A DNA stretch of 64,000 nucleotides, from positions 1 through 64,000 of the forward strand of contig DASRRH010000023.1 in the NCBI GenBank assembly GCA_035695825.1, written 5' to 3'. Within the stretch, counting starts at the first letter, position 1. Every line of letters starts with the position of its first letter. The stretch is from JAKEFM01 sp035695825 (GTDB lineage Bacteria > Planctomycetota > UBA1135 > JAKEFM01). Shown one piece after another: positions 52,460 to 61,427 of this stretch. A program made the translations under genes and the position numbers. The notes beneath the pieces were generated by a model that saw only the letters and a list, made by a program, of their open reading frames with translations, searched no databases and had not been told where the DNA came from.

Positions 52460-53251
52460 TCACTCCGGTTCCGCGTCGAATCCGAGGCGCGGCCGACCTA
52501 GTCCCGATCGATCCGCCGCCGCGATCATCGAGTGGACGAGGGCCTTCGCGCCCCGAACTGCGGAGCGGAGCTCCTCTCCCCGGGCGAGCCGGGCCGCGAT
52601 CGCGGCGGAGAGAGCGCAGCCCGTCCCGTGCGGGGTCGGACCTGGGGCGCGAGGCAGGGTGAGGACCTCCTCGCCTTCTGCGTCGAAGAGGAGGTCGCAC
52701 GCCTCCTTCCCATCGGCGTGCCCTCCCTTCACGAGCACCGCCCGGCACCCGGCTTCGAGCAGGGCGCGCGCGGCGTCCCGGGCCGAAAAGGACCCACGTG
52801 GGTCGAGTTCGGCCAGCTTGGCAGCCTCGTCGAGATTCGGCGTGACGAGAGTCGCTCGAGGCAGCAGCGCCGCACGCAGCGCCGCGATACCCCGCGCGTC
52901 GAGGAAGGCGACCCCCCCCGTCGATGCGAGGACGGGATCGACGACGAGGGGGACCTCTTCCGGGAGAGCCGCGGCGACCGCCTCGACCGTCTCCGCGTCG
53001 GGGAGGAGGCCCGTCTTGGCCGCGGAGGGCTTCATGTCGGCGCAGACGACCCGGATCGCCTCCTTCACCGCGCGCCAGCCGATCGGGCCGAAGTCGTGGA
53101 CGCCGTTGCGGTCCTGGACGGTCCAGGCCGAGGCGACCCCGGCCGGCCGGACCCCGTGGCGGAGGAAGACCCGGACGTCGGCGAGGAGGCCGGCGCCGGC
53201 CGTCGGGTCGAGGCCCGCGACCGAGAGGGCGACGGGCCGGGGCGCGCTCAT
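52460..53251 (-). CDS. thiD: Hydroxymethylpyrimidine/phosphomethylpyrimidine kinase
   Basis: The product is 263 residues from ATG 53251. It is a ribokinase-fold enzyme with SVAGLDPTAGAGLLADVRVF near the N-terminus, DPVLASTGG, TPNLDEAAKL and GTGCALSAAIAARLARG with the catalytic region. It makes the pyrimidine diphosphate precursor of thiamine, or could be a pyridoxal kinase of the same family. The start overlaps the stop of the upstream DHH gene. Reading the frame further upstream gives only antisense material. Confidence 0.87.
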   Translation of the reverse strand: MSAPRPVALSVAGLDPTAGAGLLADVRVFLRHGVRPAGVASAWTVQDRNGVHDFGPIGWRAVKEAIRVVCADMKPSAAKTGLLPDAETVEAVAAALPEEVPLVVDPVLASTGGVAFLDARGIAALRAALLPRATLVTPNLDEAAKLAELDPRGSFSARDAARALLEAGCRAVLVKGGHADGKEACDLLFDAEGEEVLTLPRAPGPTPHGTGCALSAAIAARLARGEELRSAVRGAKALVHSMIAAADRSGLGRPRLGFDAEPE

Positions 53252-54288
53252 CCGATCCGGTGGATCGGAGTGCCCGTCTCCCCCGCGAGGGCGAGAGCCC
53301 GAGCGCGGATGCGCCGCTGGAGGGCGTGGATGTCGCGGGCGCTCTTGTCCTGGACGGGGATGCGGGCGCCGGCGATGCGGCCGTGACCCCCGAAGGTGCC
53401 CTCGCCGTCGAGGATCCGCCGGATCATCGGATAGGCGTCGGTGCCGGGGGTGTCGATGCGGAGGGAGACGTAGTAGGTCCCTTCGTGGTGCCCGCCGACG
53501 AGGGTCCACTTGGTGCCGCGGTAGCGGAGGAGGAGGTCGGCCACCTCGGCCACCATGTCGGGATTGGTCAGGCGGCCGAGGAAGGCGAGGACGATCCCGC
53601 CGTGGGACCGCGCCACGCCGATCGCCCGGCGGAGCTCCCGGAAGTACTCGGGGGGGAGGCTCGGGTTCTTGATCTGCGCGAGGAGCCGGCGGTCCGAGAG
53701 GTGGAGCAGCTCGTCGTAGGCGCGGGAGTCGGCCGGCGAGGCGTTGCGTTGGAGGTCGGCCGTGTCGAACCGCACGCCGCAGAGGAGGGCCGTCGCGACC
53801 CGCGTCGGGATCGCAAGGGCGAGGGCGCGCAGGTACTCGTAGACGAGCGTCGAGGTCGCGCCGTAGCCGGTCTGGACGTCGAAGAAGGGGACGGTCGGGA
53901 GCTCGCCGGCCGGGGAGACGTGGTGGTCGATGACGGCGAGGAGGGGGACGTCGGGGGGGGTCACCGTGTGCCCGAAGCCGGGCTGGGTGTCGACCATGAC
54001 CCCGGCTCCGAAGCGGCTGCGGTCGAGCCCGTTGAAGGCGACGAGCGGGATCTCGAGCAGGTCGACCATCTCCCGGTTCTCGGCGCGGAAGATCGCCCCG
54101 TTCATCGCCAGCGTCGGCTCCGCGCCCGCGGCCTCCCGGAGGAGGTGCATGAGGCCGACGGCCGCCCCGAGGGCGTCGGGGTCGGGGTTGCGGTGCGTGA
54201 GGACGAGGACGCGTCCCTTCCCGCGGAAGAGCCGGGGAAGTCCGCGCGGATCCGGGCGCGGGCCGGGGGATGCGGCCGCCTCGGGCAT
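53248..54288 (-). CDS. DHH-family phosphoesterase (NrnA-like)
   Basis: The product is 346 residues. LTHRNPDPDALGAAVGL is the first metal motif, VMVDTQPG the second, and AVIDHHVSP the DHH itself; the DHHA1 domain near the C-terminus has GTFGGHGRIAGARIP. These are the motifs of nanoRNase/pAp phosphatase enzymes, here longer at the N-terminus. It probably degrades short oligoribonucleotides. Its stop overlaps the thiD start by four bases. Confidence 0.85.
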   Translation of the reverse strand: MPEAAASPGPRPDPRGLPRLFRGKGRVLVLTHRNPDPDALGAAVGLMHLLREAAGAEPTLAMNGAIFRAENREMVDLLEIPLVAFNGLDRSRFGAGVMVDTQPGFGHTVTPPDVPLLAVIDHHVSPAGELPTVPFFDVQTGYGATSTLVYEYLRALALAIPTRVATALLCGVRFDTADLQRNASPADSRAYDELLHLSDRRLLAQIKNPSLPPEYFRELRRAIGVARSHGGIVLAFLGRLTNPDMVAEVADLLLRYRGTKWTLVGGHHEGTYYVSLRIDTPGTDAYPMIRRILDGEGTFGGHGRIAGARIPVQDKSARDIHALQRRIRARALALAGETGTPIHRIG

Positions 54289-54294
54289 GGGAGG

Positions 54295-55194
54295 TCAGAA
54301 ACCCTGGCGACGAAGGTAGCGGAGGCCCTCGAGCAGGGCGGTTCTCTCGAATCCCGGGTCGACGACGAGCACCCGGGGGACGTCCCGCCGGACGTACCCG
54401 GCGACGAGCCGGAAATCGACCTCTCCGCATCCCGGCGGCCGGCCGGTCTCCCCCAACGCGAGGTCGTGGAGGCGGACCACGGCGAGCCGGTCGACGAGGC
54501 GCTCGAGCCAGGCCCCCGCGGGCGCGACCCCGAGGCGCCCGAGGAGGTGCGCGCTCGCCGTGTCGTGGAGGTAGCCGAGCCGGCGTCCCCGCAGATCCTC
54601 GAAGACGTGGGCCGCCCCTGCGGGGTCGAGGACCGAGTCGGGGCTCGAGGGGGTCTCGAGGCAGAAGAGCGCGCCGGGCTCCCGCGAGGTGAGGGCGTGG
54701 AGGGAGCGGCAGAGCCGGCCGAGGGCGGCCTCGCGGCCGAGGGCGGCGTCCGCGACGATCTCCCGGACCGCCTCGAGCCGGGTCCCGCCGGCCGACGCGA
54801 GCGCCCGGAGGTCGCCGAGCCGCTCGACGCGCTCCCGCAGACCGGGGCGGTGGATGCTCCCCGCCGGGACCCCGAAGACGGGACAGGCCACCGCCCGCCC
54901 GAGCTCGACGTGCCGGAGGACCTCCTCCACGGCGCGCTGCCGGGCGGCGGCGTCGGGATCGGAAAGCCGCGAGAGGACCTCCCGGCGCGAGGGATCGGCG
55001 GTGAGACAGCCCGTCTCGACGAGGGGGACCCGCACTCCCGTCCGATGGATGGCCTCCTCGACCCCGGCGAAGGAGGGGACCGGGTCCCCCCGGCCGAAGG
55101 AGATCCCCTCGAACGCGAGGGACGCCGCCTCCTCGACCTGCTCCGCGACCCTGCGGAGGCGCGCCCCGAACCACGAGTTCGAGAGTGCGAACAT
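54295..55194 (-). CDS. TIM-barrel protein, xylose isomerase/AP-endonuclease-like
   Basis: The product is 299 residues. It alternates strands and helices through LVETGCLTADP, GRAVACPVFGVP, ALFCLETPSS, GYLHDTASAHLLGRLG, AVVRLHDLALGETGRPPGCG and EVDFRLVAGYVRRD, the order of the sugar-isomerase/endonuclease IV barrel with Glu, Asp, His and a final Glu as metal ligands. The substrate is unknown. It sits six bases before the DHH gene and ten bases after purB, inside one minus-strand operon. Confidence 0.65.
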   Translation of the reverse strand: MFALSNSWFGARLRRVAEQVEEAASLAFEGISFGRGDPVPSFAGVEEAIHRTGVRVPLVETGCLTADPSRREVLSRLSDPDAAARQRAVEEVLRHVELGRAVACPVFGVPAGSIHRPGLRERVERLGDLRALASAGGTRLEAVREIVADAALGREAALGRLCRSLHALTSREPGALFCLETPSSPDSVLDPAGAAHVFEDLRGRRLGYLHDTASAHLLGRLGVAPAGAWLERLVDRLAVVRLHDLALGETGRPPGCGEVDFRLVAGYVRRDVPRVLVVDPGFERTALLEGLRYLRRQGF

Positions 55195-55203
55195 GGAGGG
55201 GCG

Positions 55204-56643
55204 CTAGACGCGGACTTCGGCGCGCGGGACGGACGGCCGCAGGCGCCGGAGCATCGGGTCGACCTCGTCCCGGAGGAACTCCTCGACCTGGGCGGGGGCC
55301 CGGCCCACGAGCCGGGAGGGGTCGGTGGCTCCGTCGATCCGGTCGCGCACCCTCGCGAAGGCCGGATCCCCTCGGAGCCGCTCGAGGAGGTCGTTCCTGG
55401 CCTCCCCGTCCCGCAGTCGCCCCGCGACCTCCCGGGCGTGGAGGCGGATCCGCTCGTGGAGCGCCTGCCGGTCTCCCCCCGCGGCGACGGCGTCCATCAG
55501 GAGGTCCTCGGTGGCGAGGAAGGGGAGCTCGAGGGCGAGGCCCGCCCGGATCCGCTCCGGATGGACGTCGAGTCCCGCCGCGACGTCCGCGACGAGGAGG
55601 AGGATCGCGTCCGCGGCGAGGAAGGCCTCGGGGAGCACGATCCGCCGGTTCGCGGAGTCGTCGAGGGTCCGCTCGAGCCACTGGCTCCCCGCCGTCTCGG
55701 CGGCGTTCGGGAGGAGGGAGAGGAGGTAGCGCGCGAGGGAGCAGATCCGCTCGGATCGGACGGGGTTGCGCTTGTAGGGCATCGCGGAGGATCCGACCTG
55801 CGAGGGCTCGAGCGGCTCGTCGACCTCCCCGCGATGCATGAGGAGGCGGATGTCGGTCGCGAACTTCGAAGCCGACGGGGCGATCCCGGAGACGGCGGCG
55901 AGCACGCGGAAGTCGACCTTCCGCGGGTAGGTCTGCCCGGTCACGAGGTAGGCCGAGGCGAACTCGAGCTTCGCGCACACCCGCGCGTCGAGCTCCCGCA
56001 CCTTCGCCTCGTCGCCTCCGAAGAGGCGGAGGAACGAGGCCTGCGTCCCCGTCGTTCCCTTGACCCCGAGGAGACGGAGGTCGGAGGCGGCCCGTTCCAC
56101 CTCGGCGAGGTCCATCGCGAGATCCTGGACCCACAGGCTGGCCCGCTTGCCGAGGGTCGTGCACTGGGCCGGCTGGAAGTGCGTGAACCCGAGGACCGGG
56201 AGGTCCTTCCAGCGCCGGGCGAACGCCGCGAGGGGCTCGATCCCCTGGACCAGCCGGTCCCGCACGAGGCGCAGGGCCTCGCGCAGGAGGATGAGGTCCG
56301 CGTTGTCCGTCACGTAGGCGGAGGTCGCGCCGAGGTGGAGGATCGGCTTCGCCTTCGGGCAGACCGCCCCGTAGGCGTCGATGTGGGCCATGACGTCGTG
56401 GCGGAGCTCCCTCTCCTTGCGCTCCGCGAACTCGAAGTCGATGTCCGCCTCGTGCGCCCGGAGCTCCGCGACCTGCTCCTCGGCGATCGGGAGGCCGAGC
56501 TCCCGCTGCGCCTCTGCGAGGGCGATCCAGAGGCGCCTCCAGGTCCGCACGCGCCGTTCAGCCGAGAAGAGGCGGACCATCTCCCGGCTCGCATAGCGGG
56601 AGACGAGGGGGCTTTCGTAGGAGTCGCGCGGGGGAGAGGCCAC
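55204..56643 (-). CDS. purB: Adenylosuccinate lyase
   Basis: The product is 479 residues. HLGATSAYVTDNADL and GVKGTTGTQASFLRLF hold substrate-binding and catalytic residues, and SSAMPYKRNPVRSERI is the signature loop with the catalytic Ser. This matches the longer, eukaryote-like PurB subtype rather than the E. coli form. It acts twice in purine synthesis, in the SAICAR and AMP branches. It is the first gene of the minus-strand operon purB-TIM barrel-DHH-thiD. Confidence 0.9.
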   Translation of the reverse strand: MASPPRDSYESPLVSRYASREMVRLFSAERRVRTWRRLWIALAEAQRELGLPIAEEQVAELRAHEADIDFEFAERKERELRHDVMAHIDAYGAVCPKAKPILHLGATSAYVTDNADLILLREALRLVRDRLVQGIEPLAAFARRWKDLPVLGFTHFQPAQCTTLGKRASLWVQDLAMDLAEVERAASDLRLLGVKGTTGTQASFLRLFGGDEAKVRELDARVCAKLEFASAYLVTGQTYPRKVDFRVLAAVSGIAPSASKFATDIRLLMHRGEVDEPLEPSQVGSSAMPYKRNPVRSERICSLARYLLSLLPNAAETAGSQWLERTLDDSANRRIVLPEAFLAADAILLLVADVAAGLDVHPERIRAGLALELPFLATEDLLMDAVAAGGDRQALHERIRLHAREVAGRLRDGEARNDLLERLRGDPAFARVRDRIDGATDPSRLVGRAPAQVEEFLRDEVDPMLRRLRPSVPRAEVRV

Positions 56644-56785
56644 GCCGACGTCGGATTCTATCCCCGGCGCTGCAACCCCCTCCCGGCGAGGGGCGAATCG
56701 CTCGATTGCCGGGACGACTTAGGTTGCATCGCAAAAATCCACAGAGGCTTACGGCAACCCCCTCCGGGATCCCGGCAGATGCGGG

Positions 56786-56817
56786 GCGGGCCGGTCGGAT
56801 CGTCCCGGCCGGCCCGC
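56786..56817 (-). terminator. Strong hairpin downstream of the small secreted-protein gene
   Basis: GCGGGCCGG at 56786-56794 pairs perfectly with CCGGCCCGC at 56809-56817. On the minus strand it lies just after the stop of the gene at 56838-57200, so it could end that transcript, though no T run follows. The rest of the gap back to 56644 contains only a weak GGTTGC/GCAACC inverted repeat around 56722-56757. Confidence 0.45.
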
Positions 56818-56837
56818 TCGTAGAAGAGAGGCCCCGC

Positions 56838-57200
56838 CTAGCCGCAGGCGACGGGTCCGGGCACGAGCACCCGGAAGCGCTCCACCCTGTAGTACCCGTC
56901 GTGCCAGACCCTTCTGTAGTAGCCGGGCCGGACGCAGAACCGGAACGTCCGGCACCCGAAAACGCGCGACTGGAAGACGGGCTCGACCCAGACGTTTTCG
57001 GAGCAGCCGGGGACGAAGACCCTGCGGTCGCGGAACTCGTAGTGGCCCGCCGGCGCGCACGGGACGAACGGCGCGCAGACGGCCGGCCTCCCGAAACCGA
57101 AGGCGAACCTTCCGAACTTCACGAAGAAGTTGCCCGAGTGGTCCGCCCGCGCATCTGCCGCGAGGATCGCCAGTGCCACGGGGAGCAGGATCGGTTTCAT
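56838..57200 (-). CDS. Small secreted Cys- and aromatic-rich protein
   Basis: The product is 120 residues with a signal peptide (KPILLPVALAILAADARAD). The mature part is rich in Phe, Tyr, Arg and Gly and has six Cys (PAVCAPFVPCAPAG, VPGCSENV, VFGCRTFRFCVRPG, and a Cys at the penultimate position). Motifs like GHYEFRDRRVFVPG and GYYRRVWHDGYYRVERFRV repeat loosely, suggesting a disulphide-stabilised beta structure. No family recognised. Confidence 0.6.
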   Translation of the reverse strand: MKPILLPVALAILAADARADHSGNFFVKFGRFAFGFGRPAVCAPFVPCAPAGHYEFRDRRVFVPGCSENVWVEPVFQSRVFGCRTFRFCVRPGYYRRVWHDGYYRVERFRVLVPGPVACG

Positions 57201-57363
57201 CGTTCGGCCTCCGCAGTCTCGATTCGGCGAGGGGGGAAAGGCGAACGTCGTTCCAGTCTCGATGCCGTCGCAACCGACTACGAACCAAGAGGTTTCAACC
57301 TGACCCCTCCCGGATGGACTGTCCCCTCGAAAGCGATCGCTGTCCCCCGAGGAGGACAGGGAC

Positions 57364-57879
57364 TCAGATCCCGAGGAACCCGGTCGTGGCCAGGAGGGCG
57401 CTCGCGACTCCGCCCGCCAACGCGAGGGAGGCGAGCGCGAGTCCGCCGGGCTCCCCCCCGCCGAGCGTCCACCGCAGGACCGAGAGGCCGCACGCGGCCC
57501 CGAATCCGTCGGTCGCGACGTCGATCAGCGAAGCCGCCCTCCCCGGGACGAAGTGCTGGTGCCACTCGTCCGAGAGCGCGTAGAGGACCGCGACGGCGAG
57601 GGCTTGCCCGAAGGCGCGGGCCGTGGGGCCGGATCCTTGCCGAGGGGCGAGCGCGAGGAGGAGGAGCGAGGAGAAGATCGCGTAGACCGGAGCGTGCGCG
57701 CCGTTCCGGAGAAGGCGATCGAGGAAGGACATCTCGACCGACGGGTCGCCCGGCCGCGCGGAGAGGGCGAAGATGACCCCCCCCCACCCCACCGCGGCGG
57801 CCGCCCATGCTCCCCGCGGAGGACGGGCGAGCGCGCGGGAGAGACTCCTTGCGACGCCAGGGAGGAGGGGGCCCCTCAC
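57364..57879 (-). CDS. VanZ-like membrane protein
   Basis: The product is 171 residues with four to five predicted helices. YALSDEWHQHFVPGRAASL followed by DVATDGFGA is the VanZ signature, and the first helix ends SARPGDP. In this family the role is unclear; VanZ itself gives low-level teicoplanin resistance. The start overlaps the preceding gene's stop by four bases and this is the last gene of the ruvC operon. The 163 bases upstream of the neighbouring start at 57200 show no gene. Confidence 0.82.
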   Translation of the reverse strand: MRGPLLPGVARSLSRALARPPRGAWAAAAVGWGGVIFALSARPGDPSVEMSFLDRLLRNGAHAPVYAIFSSLLLLALAPRQGSGPTARAFGQALAVAVLYALSDEWHQHFVPGRAASLIDVATDGFGAACGLSVLRWTLGGGEPGGLALASLALAGGVASALLATTGFLGI

Positions 57880-58286
57880 CGGGAGCGGGCCCGGCCCTTC
57901 ACGAGGCGGACCACGATCCTCTCCCCCGCCGTCCGGACCTGGACCCGGTCGACGTACGCCCGGACGAGGAAGAGCCCCCGTCCCCGGTCGCTTTCCCCCT
58001 CGGGGAGGTCGCCGCAGGACTCGAGAGCGCGCCGCAGCGCCCCGACGCGCTCCGCTCGCCCTCCGACGATCCGCAGCACGATCCGCCCGGGCCCCACGTC
58101 GAGGAGAACGCGGAGGCGCCCATCGGCCGAACCCCCATGCTCGAGCGCGTTGTTGCAGACCTCCGTCAGCGCGAGGCCGAGCTCCTGGAGAGCGCGGCCA
58201 CGCCAGCCGCCGCCGCGGCAGAACGCGACGACCGTCCGCCGCAAGTGAGGGACCCGGAGGGGGTCGGCCGGGAGCGTGAGGCGCAT
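57876..58286 (-). CDS. RsbW-like ATP-binding regulator (anti-sigma type)
   Basis: The product is 136 residues from ATG 58286, which begins MRLTLPADPLRVPHLRRTV as in RsbW/SpoIIAB proteins; ATG 58346 in the same frame would overlap nadC and adds Gly-rich residues of no clear value. LGLALTEVCNNALEHG is the N box and SDRGRGLFLVRAYVD the G1/G2 lid of a GHKL ATPase without a His phosphorylation site. It probably controls a sigma factor or another partner by phosphorylation or binding. No anti-anti-sigma partner is adjacent. Confidence 0.75.
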   Translation of the reverse strand: MRLTLPADPLRVPHLRRTVVAFCRGGGWRGRALQELGLALTEVCNNALEHGGSADGRLRVLLDVGPGRIVLRIVGGRAERVGALRRALESCGDLPEGESDRGRGLFLVRAYVDRVQVRTAGERIVVRLVKGRARSR

Positions 58287-58312
58287 CTCGCCGCGCTGGG
58301 TCCGGCCGTCGA

Positions 58313-59197
58313 TCACCGCGCCCTCCCCCCCTCCCCCGGCGCGCATCGCATCGCGACGTCGAGCCAGGGGGCGGAGCGCGTCAGGGCGCCGACCGAGATG
58401 CGGTCGACGCCCGCCTCCGCGTAGGCCCGGACGTTGTCGAGGCGGACGCCCCCCGACGCCTCGAACTCGACGCGCAGGTCCCGGCGGCGCGCTTCCTCCC
58501 GCGCGGCGGCCACCGCCTCACGGAGCGGACCCGGCTCGAAGTTGTCGAGGAGCACGACGGATGCCCCGCCCCGAACGGCCGCGAGCGCCTCCTCCCGGGT
58601 CCGGGCCTCCGCGAGGACCGGAACCCCGGAGGGCGCCCCGGAGCGGGCGCGCGCGACGATCGCCTCGACGTCGCCGCCGGCGAGGGCGTAGTGGTTCGAC
58701 TTCAGCAGGACCGCGTCGTGGAGGCCCGCCCGGTGATTCGTCCCTCCCCCGACGGCGACCGCGTACCTCTCGAGGGCTCGGAGGCCCGGCGTCGTCTTGC
58801 GCGTGTCGAGGATCCGGACCGGCCCCCCTCCGACCGCCTCGACGAAGCGCGCGGTGAGCGTCGCGATCCCCGAGAGACGGCCGAGGAAGTTGAGCGCGGT
58901 CCGCTCTCCCGAAAGGAGCGCGCGGGCGCGACCCCGGAGGACGAGGATCCGGGTCCCGGCGGCGAGACGCGTCCCGTCGGAGATCCGATCGAACGCCTCG
59001 ACGGAGGGGTCGAGGAGCTCGAAGACGCGCAGGGCGAGCGGGCTTCCGGCAAGCACCCCCGTTTCCCGCGCGACGACCGTGGCGACTCCCTCGGCCGCCG
59101 AGTCGACGGCGAGTCCGGTCGTGACGTCCCCCCCTCCGATGTCCTCCTCGAGGGCGAGGCGGAGGAGGGATTCGAAGACGCGAGGAGGAAGGTCCAT
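58313..59197 (-). CDS. nadC: Quinolinate phosphoribosyltransferase
   Basis: The product is 294 residues from ATG 59197. It has LALEEDIGGGDVTTGLAV at the N-terminus, GERTALNFLGRLSGIATLT, LDTRKTTPGLRALERYAVA, GGGTNHRAGL, LLKSNHYALAGG and LLDNFEPG, all in family order. It makes nicotinate mononucleotide from quinolinate in NAD synthesis. nadA and nadB are not in the window. Length is typical. Confidence 0.93.
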   Translation of the reverse strand: MDLPPRVFESLLRLALEEDIGGGDVTTGLAVDSAAEGVATVVARETGVLAGSPLALRVFELLDPSVEAFDRISDGTRLAAGTRILVLRGRARALLSGERTALNFLGRLSGIATLTARFVEAVGGGPVRILDTRKTTPGLRALERYAVAVGGGTNHRAGLHDAVLLKSNHYALAGGDVEAIVARARSGAPSGVPVLAEARTREEALAAVRGGASVVLLDNFEPGPLREAVAAAREEARRRDLRVEFEASGGVRLDNVRAYAEAGVDRISVGALTRSAPWLDVAMRCAPGEGGRAR

Positions 59198-59235
59198 CCG
59201 GGCCGCGGGGCGGCGGGCGATTGTAGGTGCCCGGT

Positions 59236-59577
59236 TCACGGGCGGCGAACGCCCGCGAAGGACTCCGCGAGGTCCGGCCGGATCCTCTCGAGCGTCACGG
59301 GTCCGACGCCGGGCACGGAGAGGAGGTCCTCCGGCCCGTGGAACGGGCCCTCCCGGCGAAGCTCGACCAACGCCCGGACTCGCCGGGGCCCGAGCCCATC
59401 GAGGAGGAGAAGCTCCGCCTCGGAGGCGCGGTTCGGGTCGAGGCGGACGGGGAGCCCCCCGGCGGGGACGGTCCCGCCGGCTCCCGGCGAGGGAGCGCCC
59501 CCCGGGGAGCGGAGGAGAAGGAGACCCGCCTCCCCGAGCAGCAGGCATCCGAGAAGCCGCCGTCCGTCGAGCCGCAT
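59236..59577 (-). CDS. ComEA-like helix-hairpin-helix protein
   Basis: The product is 113 residues from ATG 59577. An N-terminal hydrophobic anchor (RRLLGCLLLGEAGLLLL) and a Pro/Gly linker precede the helix-hairpin-helix pair: LDPNRASEAELLLLDGLGPR and LLSVPGVGPVTLERIRPDL. This is the DNA-binding plan of ComEA, which receives DNA in natural transformation; similar short proteins also exist without a competence role. No other com genes are in the window. Confidence 0.78.
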   Translation of the reverse strand: MRLDGRRLLGCLLLGEAGLLLLRSPGGAPSPGAGGTVPAGGLPVRLDPNRASEAELLLLDGLGPRRVRALVELRREGPFHGPEDLLSVPGVGPVTLERIRPDLAESFAGVRRP

Positions 59578-59678
59578 CCTCGACGGTACGACGCGCGGCG
59601 GGCGAAACGTTACGCGGGCGGCGGGCGCCCGCCTCGTCCAGGAGCGAGCCGCGGAGGCCGGCTCCGATCGGACCGGAC

Positions 59679-60578
59679 CTAGGATCGGGCGGGGCCCGGG
59701 GCGAGCCCCCGCGCGAGACAGTCCGCCAGGCGCTCCGCGTAGGTCCGCTCCGGCGCGGGGCGGGCGTCGAGGAGCGTCTCGACCTCCTCGGCGAGCCGCG
59801 AGAGGGCCGCCGCCGCCGGAGAATCGGGGTGGGAGACCGGAACGGGCCGGCGTCGCGCGATCGACTCGGTGACGGCGGGGTCCTCCGGGACGAAGCCGAG
59901 GAACGGCAGCTCGAGTCCGAGGAAGCGGCGCGCGACCCCGAGGATCTTCCCGGCCACGCCGTTCGCCTGCCCCTCGCTGCGGGCGCGGTTGACGACGAGG
60001 GCGAGGGGAGACTCGCGGCCGCGGCGCGTGGCGACCTTGATCCACGCGTAGGCGTCCGTCATCGCCGTGATGTCCGGGGTCGTCACGACGAGGGTCAGGT
60101 CGGAGCATCCGACGAAGAGGAGGGCCTGGTCGGAGACGCCGGCGGGCCCGTCGACCACGATGCGGTCGGCGCTCCGCTCGATTCCGCCGAGCCCTCGGAC
60201 GACGAGCTGGAGCTCGAAGGGAGAGAGCGAGGCGAGCCCCGGGACCCCGGAGCCGGCGGGGATCACGGACACCCCCGTCGTCGCGGCGCGGAGGATGTCC
60301 TCGAGCTCGACACGGCCCGCCACGACGTGCGCGACGGAGAGGTCGGCGGTCAGGCCCTGGAGGATGTGGGCGTTCCCGACGCCGAAGTCGGCGTCGAACA
60401 CGACCGTCCGCAGCCCCTCGTCGGCGAAGCGGTGGGCCAGGGCCGCGGCGAGGATCGATTTCCCCGTCCCCCCCTTGCCGCTCGCGACGGCCACCGTCCG
60501 CCCCGCGCGCGGCGCGGGTTTCCAGAGTCGCCACAGGAGGCCGGGGCGAGATTCCTTCCGATCCAGTTCCAGCGCCAC
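59679..60578 (-). CDS. MinD/FlhG-type ParA-family ATPase
   Basis: The product is 299 residues. VAVASGKGGTGKSILAAALA is the deviant Walker A (Lys35, Lys40), VVFDADFGVGNAHILQGL follows, and IVVDGPAGVSD is Walker B, as in FlhG/FleN/MinD. A C-terminal amphipathic helix is not obvious. FlhG would control flagellar number, but no flagellar gene is near; it may instead position another polar structure, for example a pilus. It sits 48 bases after a degenerate nuclease-like gene in the ruvC operon. Confidence 0.82.
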   Translation of the reverse strand: MALELDRKESRPGLLWRLWKPAPRAGRTVAVASGKGGTGKSILAAALAHRFADEGLRTVVFDADFGVGNAHILQGLTADLSVAHVVAGRVELEDILRAATTGVSVIPAGSGVPGLASLSPFELQLVVRGLGGIERSADRIVVDGPAGVSDQALLFVGCSDLTLVVTTPDITAMTDAYAWIKVATRRGRESPLALVVNRARSEGQANGVAGKILGVARRFLGLELPFLGFVPEDPAVTESIARRRPVPVSHPDSPAAAALSRLAEEVETLLDARPAPERTYAERLADCLARGLAPGPARS

Positions 60579-60626
60579 CTCCGGGAGCTAAAGTCCCGCG
60601 GACCTCCCCGCGCAGGTCCGCCCTGG

Positions 60627-61427
60627 TCAACGGGTCAGTTCGCCGAGCTCCTCTTGGGTGAGGACCGTATCCGTGGACGGCGCGCCGGAGGCGGGGTCGG
60701 CCGCGTCCACGGTGACTTGCAGAAGGCGCCCGAGGGCGGCGTCGAGGAACCGGTGCAAGGTGCGGCGGTCGCGGACGTCCTCCTCCGCTTCGTCGGAGAC
60801 GAGCCCGCGCAGGCGGTCCGGCCGCGCGCCGAGGACGGCGACGAGCGAGCCTGCGTGCCGGGCCTCGGCGTGCCGGTCGAGGAGCGTGACCTCGAGGTCG
60901 GGATCGAGCTTCCGCAGCGAGGCGACCCCCTCGTCCCAGAGCGCTCGCAGGCCCGGTTCGAGCGCCGCGCCGGGGAGAGGGGCGCCGGGGCGCGCCTCGC
61001 GCACGCACGCGAGCCGGCGCGTCCCCCCCTCCCTCCAGAGCTCGACCCGGACCACGGTCAGGTCGAAGCCGCCCAGGGCGGCGACGCGTTGGCGGAGCCG
61101 GTCGGGAAAGTTCGGGACGACGAGGAACGCGCGCGGGGGGGCCGCGCAGTCGAGACGCCGGTCCCGCAGCCGCTCGAGGAAGGCGCGCGCGCCCGCGGCC
61201 CACGCCATCCCGTCGAGGAGGGCGAGGAGGAGCCCGTCGCTCCCCTCGGGGCCCGCGAAGACGAGGCAGGGACGTCCCGTCGCATCCACGGCGAGCAGGT
61301 CGACGGGAACGCCGCCGGCGACCTCGAGCTCCGCCTTGAGGATGGACAGTCCCGGCTCGATCTCGTCGGGGTGGCTCCGGACGTGGTCGAGGATCTCTCT
61401 CTTGCCGAGGAGGACCACGTCGCTCAT
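60627..61427 (-). CDS. Degenerate PD-(D/E)XK (NucS/DUF91-like) protein
   Basis: The product is 266 residues from ATG 61427, overlapping the ruvC stop. DEIEPGLSILKAELEVAGGV followed by PVDLLAVDATGRPCLVFAG follows the strand order of NucS-type nucleases, with Asp in PVDLLAVD, but the next strand reads CLVFAGPEG where E-x-K is expected. The catalytic pair is therefore missing, and the following helix LLALLDGMAWAAG is intact. It is probably a DNA-binding, not cleaving, member. The C-terminal 120 residues are unrecognised. Coupling to ruvC suggests a role in recombination or DNA binding. Confidence 0.6.
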   Translation of the reverse strand: MSDVVLLGKREILDHVRSHPDEIEPGLSILKAELEVAGGVPVDLLAVDATGRPCLVFAGPEGSDGLLLALLDGMAWAAGARAFLERLRDRRLDCAAPPRAFLVVPNFPDRLRQRVAALGGFDLTVVRVELWREGGTRRLACVREARPGAPLPGAALEPGLRALWDEGVASLRKLDPDLEVTLLDRHAEARHAGSLVAVLGARPDRLRGLVSDEAEEDVRDRRTLHRFLDAALGRLLQVTVDAADPASGAPSTDTVLTQEELGELTR

